Below are positions 24,717-35,269 of a stretch of 64,000 bases of DNA, piece by piece. Origin of the DNA: Gnetum montanum. Its lineage: Eukaryota > Streptophyta > Gnetopsida > Gnetales > Gnetaceae. The notes under the pieces were generated by a model, which was not told the DNA's origin, did no database searches, and saw nothing but the letters and a program-made list of their open reading frames with translations. Made by a program: the position numbers and the translations under genes. The DNA lies in NCBI GenBank assembly GCA_015680685.1, contig MNCI01016492.1, forward strand, positions 750,088-814,087, given 5' to 3'. Within the stretch, counting starts at the first letter, position 1, and every line of letters begins with the position of its first letter.

Positions 24717-27700
24717 TCAAACATAGAATAGTTTTAGGTACAAGTGATTGGTTGGATTGGCAAGCTCGTTTCCTTCCATGTCAGCTAGTTTGAAAGCTCC
24801 ATTGTCGAATGCTTTTGTAACCAAGTAAGGCCCTTCCCAGTTAGCTAAGAATTTGTCCAGGTATTCCCAAACGGCTTTAAGCACAAGGTCACCTTCTTTG
24901 ATAGGGCGCTTGTTGATGTCATGTCGATGTCGTTGCTGTTGTCATTTTTGGTACCATTCAATCTGATCGAGGGGACGCACATGTTCTTCCTCCACCGAGT
25001 CCAGGTCGATGATGCGTAGATCATTATTTTGCCCGTCATCAAGGAGCCTGGAAAGTGTGATCCTTAAAGATGGTACCTGCAGTTCCAAAGGTAAAACAAC
25101 TTCTAAACCGTAAACAAGACTGTATGGTGTCTTACCTATCGAAGTTCGGTGCGTAGTACGGTATGCCCACAATACGTATGTCAATTGTTCGTGCCATTTT
25201 CTTTTACTCTGGGTAAGCATTTTCTTAAGTATTGTAATAATTGTCTTGTTTGTTGCTTTCGCTTGTCCATTGCTCTGAGGATAGTAAGGAGATGAAAACG
25301 AGTGTTTGATCCCTAAATTTTCACAAAAGGCTTTGGTTTCGGCATTGCTAAATTGTGGCCCGTTGTCAATGATGATTGTCATGGGAATGCCAAAGCAGGT
25401 TACAATGTTTTCTAGAATGAAATTACACATGTGCTTGGATATAGTTTTTCGAAGGGGAGCAGCTTCTACCCACTTCGTGAAGTATTTTGTGGTATTTATA
25501 ATGAAACTATGGCCTGTAGAAGATGAGGGGGTTATCTGACCAATGAGGTCCAACCCCCACTTTTGAAAGGGCCATGTGATTTGCGTTGTATGCAACTCAT
25601 TCGGTGGGACATGTATCAGATTGCTATGTTTTTTACAAGTATTACATGTTTTGACTTTGGTGAGACAGTCGTATTCCATGTGTGGCCAATAATAGCCCAA
25701 GCGCCTGATTTTCGTTGCCATGGCTTTTGGCGCTATGTGTCCTCCACATAGTCCTTCATGTACCTGTTCAACAATAGTGTGGGCATCGGTACTACTAACG
25801 CATGTTAGTAATATGCATTCGTAAGATCTACGACACAGTGTGTCCCCTACTAGGGTATACTGCTTAGAACGTTTCTACACTGCGTCTCTCTGTGCATTTG
25901 TTAGATTTCGTGGTACTTCGCCGCGTAGAAGGTATTCTTTTATGTCTTCGTACCATTCTATCACGTGTGTTGAACTAACAGATGCAATTGGCAACGTGTC
26001 AAGGGTGTCGGTGATTGGTTCAGCACAACTGGTTACAGAGCTCGGTAATGCGTGGAACATGTCTGGTCATATGTTTAATGCTAATGTGGCTAGCGCATCT
26101 GCGATGTTGTTATCATTCCTGGAGACATGTTGTATATCGATGTTTTCAAATTACCTCATTAGGTGTTTTGCCAAGTCGCAGTATGATTGTAAATGTTGGG
26201 CTTTGCATGTATAGACATCTGTGACTTGGTTTACGACCAGTTGCGAGTCCCCTCTGACTACAAGCTGTGTGATGTTTAAAGCCAAAGCTACTGCGAGACC
26301 TCTAAGGAGACCTTCATACTCTTCTATGTTGTTGGTACAGTGAAAGTTGAAACGATAGGCGAAGGGTCGGATCTCCCCGGAGGGATGGGTGATGACAGCG
26401 GCTGCACTTCCTCCTCGAGAGGTAGATGCCCCATCAAAGTTCAAAATAGCATCGTAGTCATCGGGCACTATGTCTATGGTGCTTATATTCTCATCTGGGA
26501 AGTCTGGGTCTATAGTCGCTTGGTCGCATGTTGGTGATGTTGACATTTGATTTACTATAGCTTGACCCTTAACTGATGACTGCGCTACGTAGTACAGGTC
26601 AAACTCGGCTATCATGGCCTTCCACCGGGCTATTCGACTTGTTTCGTAAATATTCCCTATTATGGCTCTCAACACATTATCCTTGCAAATGATGTAAACC
26701 TGGTTGCAGAAGAGGTAATGTCGCCATTTTCTTAAAGAAAAGACCAAAGCTAAACATAACTTATCCATGTCATTGTACCTTTTTTCATGGGCAACTAATG
26801 CGTGGCTCAGGTAATATGCAGGGACTTTGGTTCTATCATGGATGCAATGGATGAATCCGAAGTAGCAAGGTAGATGTAGAATGGTTTATCGGTTTGAGGT
26901 GGATAAACCGTGGGTAGCCAGGCAAGTGCCATTTTAATGTCATCGAATGCCTGTTGACACTGCGAAGTCCATTCAAAATGTATGTTCTTGCGTAACAGGT
27001 GGTTCATGGGTTTTAGTTTATCTGTCATTTTTTCTATGAAGCGCTTGTTGAACTGTAATCTACCTTGTAGACCTCGAAGTTCAGTAAGGTTTCCTGGTGG
27101 TTTCAGGTTTGTTATGGCTTTGACCTTATCAGGGTCTACTCGTATCCCTACTTCTGATGCTATAAATCCAAGCATTTTTCCTATTTTGACACCGAAGAAA
27201 CATTTTTTTGGGTTAAGTCTTAGTTCATACTTTAGACAACGTTTTAATACTAAATCGAGATCTTGTACATGTTGTTCTTCTATTTTTGACTTAACCAGAA
27301 TTTCATCCACGTAATCCTTAAGCGAGTGTAGTATGTAATCGCTAAAGATAAATGTCATCGCTCTTTGATACGTGGCCCCAGCGTTCTTGAGACCAAAGGG
27401 CATCATTTTGTAACAAAAGGTTCCCCATGGTGTCATAAAGGTTGTCCGAAGCTGATGTTCCAGGTTGATACGTATTTGATTGTATCCCGAGAAGCCATCC
27501 ATGAAGGATAATAGTGTGTGCCCAGCAGTTGAGTCAACAAGTTGATCGATGCTGGGTAGAGAAAAATCATCCTTTATGGTTGCAACATTTAAATCCCGGA
27601 AGTTAATGCACAAACGAATGCTCCCATTCTTCTTCGGAACAATGACCATGTTAGACACCCACTCGGTGTAACCGACAGCCCGAATGAAACCAGCTTGATA

Positions 27701-28185
27701 AAGCTTGGTGATCTCATTGCGAACTGCTAATGCTACCTTGGGCTTAACCTTTCATGCTTTTTGTTTTATTGGTTTCAACTTCGGATCAAGGATGATATTG
27801 TGTTGGACAATTCAGGGATTTAGCCCAGGCATGTCTGTGTAGGACCAGGCGAATGCTTTCATATTTTCCCTAAGCACGTTCTCAATGTTTTTGGCTAATG
27901 GCGGTTGTAATAAGGTGCTTAACTTCTAAATTTTAGTTTCTCCATCGGGCATGACGATGGGAGTTTCAGACAACGGGTATTCAGTGATATTCTCGGCCTC
28001 TATGTCAAGGAATTTTGTCATGCCTTTGTAATCGTCTGTTATTTGCTGCGTTGAGGCTATGACTACGTTGTCCGTTGGTGAACTCAAGTTGATGGGATTT
28101 ATGTTAATGTCTCTTGTAATTTTTCCTTATGGTCCATCAATGATTAGCGGTGCGATTAAATGCTGACAGTCCATTGAGCTTGCTC
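24717..28185 (-). pseudogene. Element B pol: RT, RNase H, acquired RNase H, integrase
   Basis: High to low coordinate: pre-RT segment (27.66-28.18 kb, stops near 27815 and 27750), RT (26807-27658, with FMDGFSGYNQI and MPFGLKNAGATYQ), native RNase H with weak catalytic blocks (about 26.55-26.95 kb), acquired RNase H (26.0-26.5 kb: FDGASTSRGG, EEYEGLLRG, RGDSQLVVNQV), integrase (24717-25850: HEGLCGGH and CNTCKKH zinc-binding pairs, then GLDLIGQI, DNGPQF, and SSPYYPQSNGQ with A where the catalytic E neighbourhood is normally GQxE), ending in the WEGPYLV C-terminal block and TGA at 24717. The RT box reads YVDE, not YVDD. One TAG lies between acquired RNase H and integrase and one TGA in the integrase C-terminal part. 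The dual RNase H is the Tat hallmark. Would copy and insert the element if intact. Confidence 0.92.
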
Positions 28186-28220
28186 CTGCCAATAAATAGA
28201 GAGCTGAATAAGCAAAGGTG
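28186..28220 (-). promoter_or_regulatory. Putative 3' splice acceptor before pol, element B
   Basis: The minus strand reads a pyrimidine-rich stretch, then TTTATTGGCAG, then GAGCAAGC and an in-frame ATGGA. It aligns with the element A site at 2382. Consistent with the pro-pol intron known in Ogre elements. Donor not identified. Confidence 0.5.
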
Positions 28221-28284
28221 TATCGTTCTATGTCTTTTGGTGATTTTAAGCTATGCGTACATGCATAATGGTGGATTACCGTCA

Positions 28285-28400
28285 CACCGGGATGCATGGC
28301 AGTTTAAGGCCTTACCGGGCTGTAAGTGGCAATTTAAGGCCTTACCAGGCCATAACATGGATGGGGAAATGGCAGTTTAAGGTCGTACCAGGCCAATATG
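28285..28400. repeat. Module-boundary 20-mer repeats before pol, element B
   Basis: Four copies: GCAGTTTAAGGCCTTACCGG, GCAATTTAAGGCCTTACCAG, GCAGTTTAAGGTCGTACCAG and a shorter GCGGTTTAAACTAG. Same orientation as the copies after protease and after integrase. Confidence 0.75.
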
Positions 28401-28628
28401 GCGGTTTAAACTAGAACATTCAGAGTAAATGTGTAAAATGGGATCCACAAAGGAACCAAGATGTAGAAATCTCTATTTTTAATAATTTTTATTGTTTTAT
28501 CATATATATTTTTTTATTTTTTTATTTTTCTTGGACGAAAAATAAGGAAAAAGACAAAAAAAAGGCAAAAAGGAGCAACGACGGATGAAACGGCAGCGTC
28601 AGCGTTAGCATTAGCATCAGCAGAGCGC

Positions 28629-28637
28629 TATATAAAG
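28629..28637 (+). promoter_or_regulatory. TATA box of the antisense gene, element B
   Basis: TATATAAAG followed by a G run, about 265 bases upstream of the first ATG of the antisense gene. The intervening 5' leader (28640-28895) is packed with CAGCGTAAAC-type words, also abundant in the LTRs. The 28400-28628 stretch is otherwise featureless AT-rich sequence. Confidence 0.55.
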
Positions 28638-28679
28638 GGGGGGGGGTCCATTTGCTTCTTACTTCAAAAGCGACAAAGC

Positions 28680-29650
28680 ATAAGCGACAACGTAAACTGT
28701 TAAGGCGTAAGCGTAAACTACAGTGCCTTAGCATAAGCGTAAATTTCCTCATGAGCGTAGATGCCGAAGAATAACCCCAGTGTAGATGCGTAGCATTAAA
28801 CCCCAGCGTAGAAGCAACGTGTAAACTTCCAGGCATCAGCGTAGACACTTCTTCTCTTCAGTGTAAACTTGTATCGGCAGTGTACATAGGCCGAGATGGG
28901 CAAGGGCAAAGAAGTGGAGGGCCAGGGGAGGAAGGGCCCTGACTTGACCTTCGCGGAGGAGACAGAAGCTATGTTGCAGGGCCTTCCCAGGCCAAGGATC
29001 CCATCCTGGCCCATGACATCCCACAGGTAGGCTCTGATCTCTGCCTCTAATTATTTCTGTGCTTTTTTCTTTTACAGCGTAGATAGTCTCGGCGTATACG
29101 CCGAGCGTAGGGGTTTTTAGGTGTATGGGGTTTTGCGACGTATATGTCAAGTGTCACTTTGTAGAATAAAGTTTTGTTAGCATAAACATTTTCCCTGTAC
29201 TAGCATATCAACGTAAGCCACAGCGTCATGAGTTTTTTGTGCACAAAGTCTTGTTAGCGTGATTTTCTTGTTTTATCAGCGTAAATTCTGTTTACTGTGA
29301 CGGCGTATATGCTGAGGGTTTTTTCAGCGTATACGCTGTTAGTCTGTAGTTGTCTTTCGGCATAGACTTGCTTTCCCTGTTTCTGGCGTAAACTTGTTTA
29401 TTCCGTGCTGGCGTAGACTGCTTATGCTTAAATCGAGCTGCGACGTATATGCTGAGGGTTTCGTCGGCGTATACGTTGACCGTAAGATAGTTCATTTTCG
29501 GCGTATATGCTGAGTTAGGTAGCGTATGCGCTCAGTGTATAGTGTATACGCTTAGTCTAAGCTGCGTAGTACGCTAAGTTTGAACAGCTTCGCTGGCGTA
29601 TACGCTGGTCTATGGGGCGTATACGCTGAATGCAAATAGTTAGTAAAATT
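28680..29650. repeat. GCGTA-word array in 5' leader and intron 1 of the antisense gene, element B
   Basis: Dozens of CAGCGTAAAC, GGCGTATACGC and related words in the leader (28680-28890) and intron 1 (29075-29640). They are the same words as in the LTR U3 palindrome arrays and the gag leader. Element A has the equivalent decayed AGCGTG/AGCATG words at 2900-3400 and 3735-3860. Confidence 0.75.
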
Positions 29651-32600
29651 TTTCCAGATTTTAAGTGTCGATTTATGATGTAAACTTTCGCTTTTGACGC
29701 TAATCTGTCGTGGCATCGTGATTGTTTGCAGAGACAACAAGCGCTTCCTCATCGTTGTCGAACTTGTCGGGGTATTAACATGGGTTGGCCCTATTGAGGA
29801 AGGCGAGGTTCCCCCGAATCTGACCGTGGATAACAACGGGGTTTGGTTCAGGGGAGGCGCATGTGGATTTCTGTCCTTCCTATTGGACAATTTCAAGGTG
29901 GCTATCTGGTCAAACTTTGACGAGGTGACTGCACGGAGCGTGCTTGAGGAGATGTTGCCGGGGGCTACAGAGGGTGTCATGGTTTTCATACAGGATATTG
30001 ACGAGGGGCCTCTTGTTAACGAGGATGGTATTACCCGTGGGCCCTGGTCTACATGCCCATTAACGCGCGTGTGGGCACTATTGCTGCGAGGGTTAGACTA
30101 CCTCAACAATACGTTGTTCATAGCTGCCCGTGTACATACATTATTCTAGAACCCTCCCGGCATGGTGTATCGAGTGGCCAGGTAGGAATATTTAAGTTTA
30201 CTGTTTCCTTTCGCTATTTAGCGTTTGTTTCTTGTCTTGACCCATATTTGCTTATAGGCCGAAGACCAACCCGGATGGGACACTCATTGAAGATGAAGGA
30301 TTAGCCCTTGCTTGCACTGCTCTGGAGGCATTCATGACAGGCCCCACCCTTCGTGGGACCGTACTGGGTCAAACGAAGGGTTTGATGGTCCATTTTCATA
30401 AGCAGTTCTCCAGAGCATTTGCGATGTGCAAGGCTCGTGGGTGGCTTCATGAAGACTGGACTGACAACGGGCCAGTCTTCCCTCGTGACCTTGGTAGCAC
30501 ATCTAGATCCACCACCCACGGTAAATGATAACATTGTCTAGATATGTTAACAGGTTTATCCAATTGTTTTGATTTGTGTTAATACAGCCATTTTAAATTG
30601 CTTTTACAGTTGATGTACCTTCTGGTGAGGATCCGGTGACCACTGGACGAACCGAGACGACTTTGTCGATGAAGGTTGGAGGGGTGACTAAGGCTCAGAA
30701 GTGGTTGCGTAATCATGCTCCTCCGTCCCTCGCTCGTTGCCTGGAAAATGCCGGCCTCATGGAGCTTTTTATGACCCCGAGTCCTGACGTTTCCATTGGG
30801 GAGATGATTGGGATTGTAGACTCTTTTAATGAGTCTGTCTCATACTACAGCACCCGGATTAAGGGTGTGAAGGTAGCTTTCCATCTGTCACCTAAGTTCT
30901 TTTCAAACCTATTTGGCGTACCGGCAGATGGCTTAAATGTAGTATTAGACAGAGCTCATAAAGAGCTCTAGACGATTCGGGAGTTGGAAGATTGGCTAAG
31001 GATGCCAAGGGATTCCCGATGCAGGGGAAGGCAAGAGTTCTGGAAGTGAACGAACTATATCCCCTGTTCAGAGCACGGGTATTCCCTAAAACTCTTTCCC
31101 AGGTGAGGTGTCTTGGGGTTGAGGTTGTTCATGTCATGAGAACTATTTTGGAAACAGGCATGCGATATAACTGGGCGCTATTTTTGTTGTCGGGCATGCA
31201 CAAGGAGATAGTGTGGTTGGGTTGAAATGTCGAGGCACAATCCCATTTCACCTTCGCATTCTTCGCCGGTTATCTTTGACGTTTTGCTGAGTTCCTGGTA
31301 GTTCGCGTAGACAACAAGTTTGTTCTGTAGGATCGGGGTCAAATATCCCACCCATGGATCAATCATTTGTTTGATACAGCTAAATCCCAAGATGCACCCG
31401 AAGCTATTGATGAATCCACCTCTATCACTACAGGGGGGTCATTTGGCGGTTCAATCCACACACGTGATAGTTTGGGGTTGGAGCCAGACGAGGTACCCTA
31501 CACTGCTAGAAGGGCAGAACAGGTCATCAAGGAGATGGTTGGCCAAGCTAAGTCAATGCTAAAGAGGCCTGAGCGCCCAGCTGAGGAAGTCTCCGGTGTG
31601 AACCAGCCACGCGTGAAGCGGATACGCTTCAAGATGCCCAGTAAGAAGACCTCGCCCATTTATTACTTTATCGTTTTCGTTTTGTCCATAACTTTTACAT
31701 CAATCGCTTATGTGTCTTTGATGTTTTTGGCCTGATTTTAAAACAGTGAGGAAGCAGGATTTAGAGACTATCACCGAGGAGGAGGAGACCAATACACAGA
31801 AAAAAAACGAGGAGGAACATACAGAGAAGAGCCAGGGCGGAGGGACGAAGGAGTTAGAGGAGAAAACCATGGAAACTGAGCCGCTGGACGACCAGGGTAG
31901 TGTGGATCAAGTGTTTCGTAGGTTCTTCAGGGAGACCTAGATTTAGGTGACCCCCCAGAGGGTGACAAGGATCATGGTACATTTTTTTTGTCTTTATCTC
32001 ATTTCAATTTCTCCTGTCAGTCATCATTTTTGTGGTAATTTTTTAGTTTCTACGTTTTTATCTTGTCCAGATGAAGGTAGCGAAACCAGGACGGTGCGTT
32101 TGGATGTACTGATGAAGACAGTTCCCCCGGAGAGGACTGCTGAGGTTAGTTCATCCTGTACCCATGAGCCATTTACTTGGTCTAAAATGCCAAGCAAAAT
32201 GGATTTTGTGGCTGGACTCATGGAAGAAGTCATTGAAAGGATCTAGGAGGCCCACCCTGGCATAGGTATAAATTATTCAAAGTTTTGGAATTTCACATCA
32301 TGTTTATATTGTCCTAGCATTCGTATTTTCACATGGATAGGTGCTAAATTGAGATGGGATCCCTTTGAAAGCGTTAGCATAGAAAGTTTAATCGCACTTT
32401 CCCTAGAAGTGGAACAGGTGCCAAGGCCTGTTTATGATAGAGTTGCAGAAGGCTTTGTGCACAATGCTAAATCATTGTGGACCTGTAGGCATTCCATTGA
32501 GCAATTGTGGCTATAGATTTAGGCAAAAGAAAGGGAAGTCTCTGAGTTGTCAGTGGAACGTGACGATCTGAAGGCCTGGTACGAGTTCGCCGCTGCTAGG

Positions 32601-33321
32601 CTAAGCGGTGATCGCTCTTGGTGAACGTCCGAGGTCACGTACACTAGATATTGGAATCTGCTGAATCATCATGCATCACTGACTCGGACAATGGCAGAGC
32701 ACAAAGCCCAAATTGATCTCCTGAACCTTAAATGTGAAGATTGGAAAGCCTTCGCTTCAAAGGTTCGTAAGTGGGGTCAAGACAAGAAAAATCACAAACA
32801 TTACTACAAGAAGTCGCTGAAAGAAGTGTCTATTGAAAAGCGTCAACTAGAGATGTTTGTGGAGGGTTTGGGTTTGCGTTCTTCTTTTGATACTTTTGCT
32901 CAGAATACAACTGTGGAAATGGAGTCACCTACAAGGATGATCACAACTGCTTCTGGGGAAGTGTCGATTGGCGAATTCCCTCGGAAACGTCCTACCTGGT
33001 CAGTTATCGACAAAGGAAAAACTTTGGTAGACGTTGACTTAGGCGTGGATGGGACAGACTGGGCCAACATTTCAGAAGAAGAAATCCTTCGTCGGCTGGA
33101 GTTCAGCTTAGGGGGATCTCCTATGGTAAGCGTTTTGTCCTTATGAAATATACTGAATAGTGTTTAAAACTTTGACATTCACTTATTCTTATGTCGGTTG
33201 TTCTTTTTGGTATTTTCAGGATGAAGGTGGCGATGATGCTCAAGAAGTTGGCCCCAGTGGAGCAGTGGCCCCTGATACTGGTGGATCTAAAGGGGACGAT
33301 CCTCCCGTCCTGGATGCTTAG
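28896..33321 (+). pseudogene. Antisense eight-exon gene carried by element B, unknown function
   Basis: Exons with GT-AG borders: 28896-29026, 29732-30181, 30258-30520, 30610-31640, 31747-31976, 32071-32265, 32341-33125, 33220-33321; about 1060 codons if uninterrupted. The phases of exons 1-4 join correctly. Exon 1 is Gly/Lys-rich. Exon 2 carries VVELVGVLTWVGPIEEGE and NGVWFR. Exon 4 has LENAGLMELFMTPSPDVSIG, SFNESVSYYSTRIKG and FHLSPKFFSNLFGVPADG, ending in a basic KRIRFKMPSKK that could be a nuclear signal. Exon 5 is strongly acidic. Exon 7 is charged and probably coiled coil, ending DGTDWANISEEEI. Breaks: TAG in exon 2 near 30147 (a Gln codon in A), TAG near 30970, a frameshift near 31000, later stops in exons 4, 5, 6 and 7. 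No signal peptide or membrane segment seen. Family not recognised. Confidence 0.8.
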
Positions 33322-33598
33322 GATTTTTTTTTAGTTCTTTTAAGTTTTTGTTGTTTTTTGACTCGGACTTATACGGGAATTGTAACTTGAAAATTTTGAG
33401 ATGGACGAAAACAGTTAACACTCGTAATTGTACAACATTTCATGTAAGAAATTTTTTTGTTGATTTTAACTTTAATTGTAAACACGACGTAGCAATGAAA
33501 AATGTTTTGGCTTGTTTTTCTGTTTTGTTTTAAGTGTAAAGTAGAGATGTGATTGTAAATGCTAAACAAAAAGGAGAACCAAGTATGCGCGCATGAAC
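33322..33598 (+). other. Likely 3' flank of the antisense gene, element B
   Basis: AT-rich, T-runs after the stop codon, no ORF of interest. Probably the 3' untranslated region and polyadenylation region of the antisense gene. I see no strong AATAAA. Confidence 0.4.
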
Positions 33599-33860
33599 TA
33601 GTTTAAGGTCATTTTGGGCCCGAGTCGTAAACGAGGAATATTTCGAATGACACAGGCAGATTTTTTTTGTTGACCGATCATTACTAATCGTGGCTAGTTT
33701 TGCATCTTTGCGGACGTGATAGTTTAACATCATTTCTGATATGGACTATAATAATGTTTGTTTTTCTTGTTTTTATCGTAGTTTAGTGTCATTTTGGACG
33801 GGTTGTAGTTTAACGTCATTTCGGACATGTCATAGTTTAACGTCGTTTCAGACTAGGAGT
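33599..33860. repeat. Module-boundary 20-mer repeats after protease, element B
   Basis: About six copies, for example TAGTTTAACGTCATTTCGGA and TAGTTTAACGTCGTTTCAGA. They match those at 7995-8281 in A and share a core with those before pol and after integrase. Confidence 0.8.
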
Positions 33861-33867
33861 GTCAATA

Positions 33868-35130
33868 TTATTGTAATAGTTTTTTGATTTTCTTCTTTTT
33901 AAGGTTAGGCGATATGTCAACCGGGATGATTCTATATTCAGCGTCCCCTTCACTGATTACGTTAAACGGTAATTCAGCCCAAGGGACGTCTGATGGAATG
34001 GCTTCCGTGTTAGTGTTTTTAGATGTTTCGATAGTTGGCAGGGGTTCTATGTTATTTTCCATTTGAGACATTGTATGTACAGCGTCAGACGCGGGTGTTT
34101 CTGTTTTAGGAGGCTTTTCTTCTATGTTCGAAGGCTTATTGCTTACCGGTGGGTGTGCATTTTTATCGTTTCGTTTAGGCTCTTCAAGTTTGACTTCTAA
34201 TCCTTGGTCCATGTCCACGTGTGATGAGATAATAAGTGTGGCAGCTTCCCCGTGTATAATGATTTCACCGCCTTCATAAGGCAAGTGGATCTCCTGGTGT
34301 ACAGGGGAGGAGACAGCTCTCAGTTGGACCAACCAGGGTCTTCCTAATATCAGGTTGAACCCTGACATCTCATCGACTACTAGGAATTCGGCAGATGTAG
34401 GGAACTGGTCTCCCGCTATGAAATCTAAAGTTATTGTGCCTGTTACCATTACGTGTGACCCGCTGAACAACTTTAAACATGTAGTAGCAGTTGGTTTAAT
34501 TAATTCAGTAAGTCCTAATTGTTCAACGATGGGATATGGTACAACATTTGTTGCGGCTCCATCATCTACGTGGATCCTATGTATCTTGAACTAGTTGATA
34601 TGTATCGTTATGAACATGGGAGCTGTTGTTATTTCCCCTATTTTCTTTTCCACCTTAATGTTGTCATCATGGAAGCTCAAGGATCTAGGACTGGTCCCAT
34701 GAGATGAGTACATTACCGCATGGATGGTGGACTCGTTCGGGGGCAAGTCCTCACTTACCGAGATCGACATTAACATGCATACTAGAGCTTCTCGATGTGT
34801 TTGGGATGTTAGCACCAAGTCATACAAGCTCAATGAAGTGTTCTTTTGCTTCAATGCTTGGGTGACTTGTGTCAAGGCCGTTGCTAAATCTTTAGTGTTT
34901 GGAGCGTTTTTATCAATGATAATTGGGTTCATTGGGCCCAACATTTTTATTTCTTGTTTTTCTGGTTTGTCATTTTTGTTCGAAGCTATTGTTTTAAGCG
35001 GTTCATGTTTTTTAGATGATTCGCCTTCATTACCTGCGTCCAATTGGTTGTTAGGCGACGACATGGGCACAGAGTTGAGTAGAATGGGCTTAGGTGGCCC
35101 CAGAGCTAACTGTTGGTGTTCCTTCTCCAC
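33868..35130 (-). pseudogene. Element B aspartic protease region
   Basis: Follows gag in the sense direction. The active-site block reads HVDDGAATNVVPYPIVEQLG (about 34510-34580), a D-G-A where retroelement proteases have D-S/T-G or D-G-A, then VTGTITLDFIAGDQFPT and FNLILGRPWL (about 34310-34420), the second conserved strand of the fold. The long tail (33868-34250) is acidic and ends in KKKKIKKLLQ before TAA 33868-33870. One TAG (about 34592) interrupts the frame before the active site. Cuts the gag-pol precursor in functional relatives. Confidence 0.85.
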
Positions 35131-35269
35131 ACGTTCACGTGTAAGCCTATCTACTAGGCATTCTCATGTGTGTCATGGAGGTGGGGCTGGTCTTGGATCC
35201 TTGGGCCATCCTGGGATTCGCATCACATACGGAGCTGGGCGAGGTTGCGGTTGTGCTGTTGGATGTGAC

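Noticed and set aside
34745-34765. Minus-strand CTCGGTAAGTGAGG as a strong splice donor for the pro-pol intron
   Set aside because: It lies inside the conserved protease-region frame and element A lacks a GTAAGT at the equivalent place.
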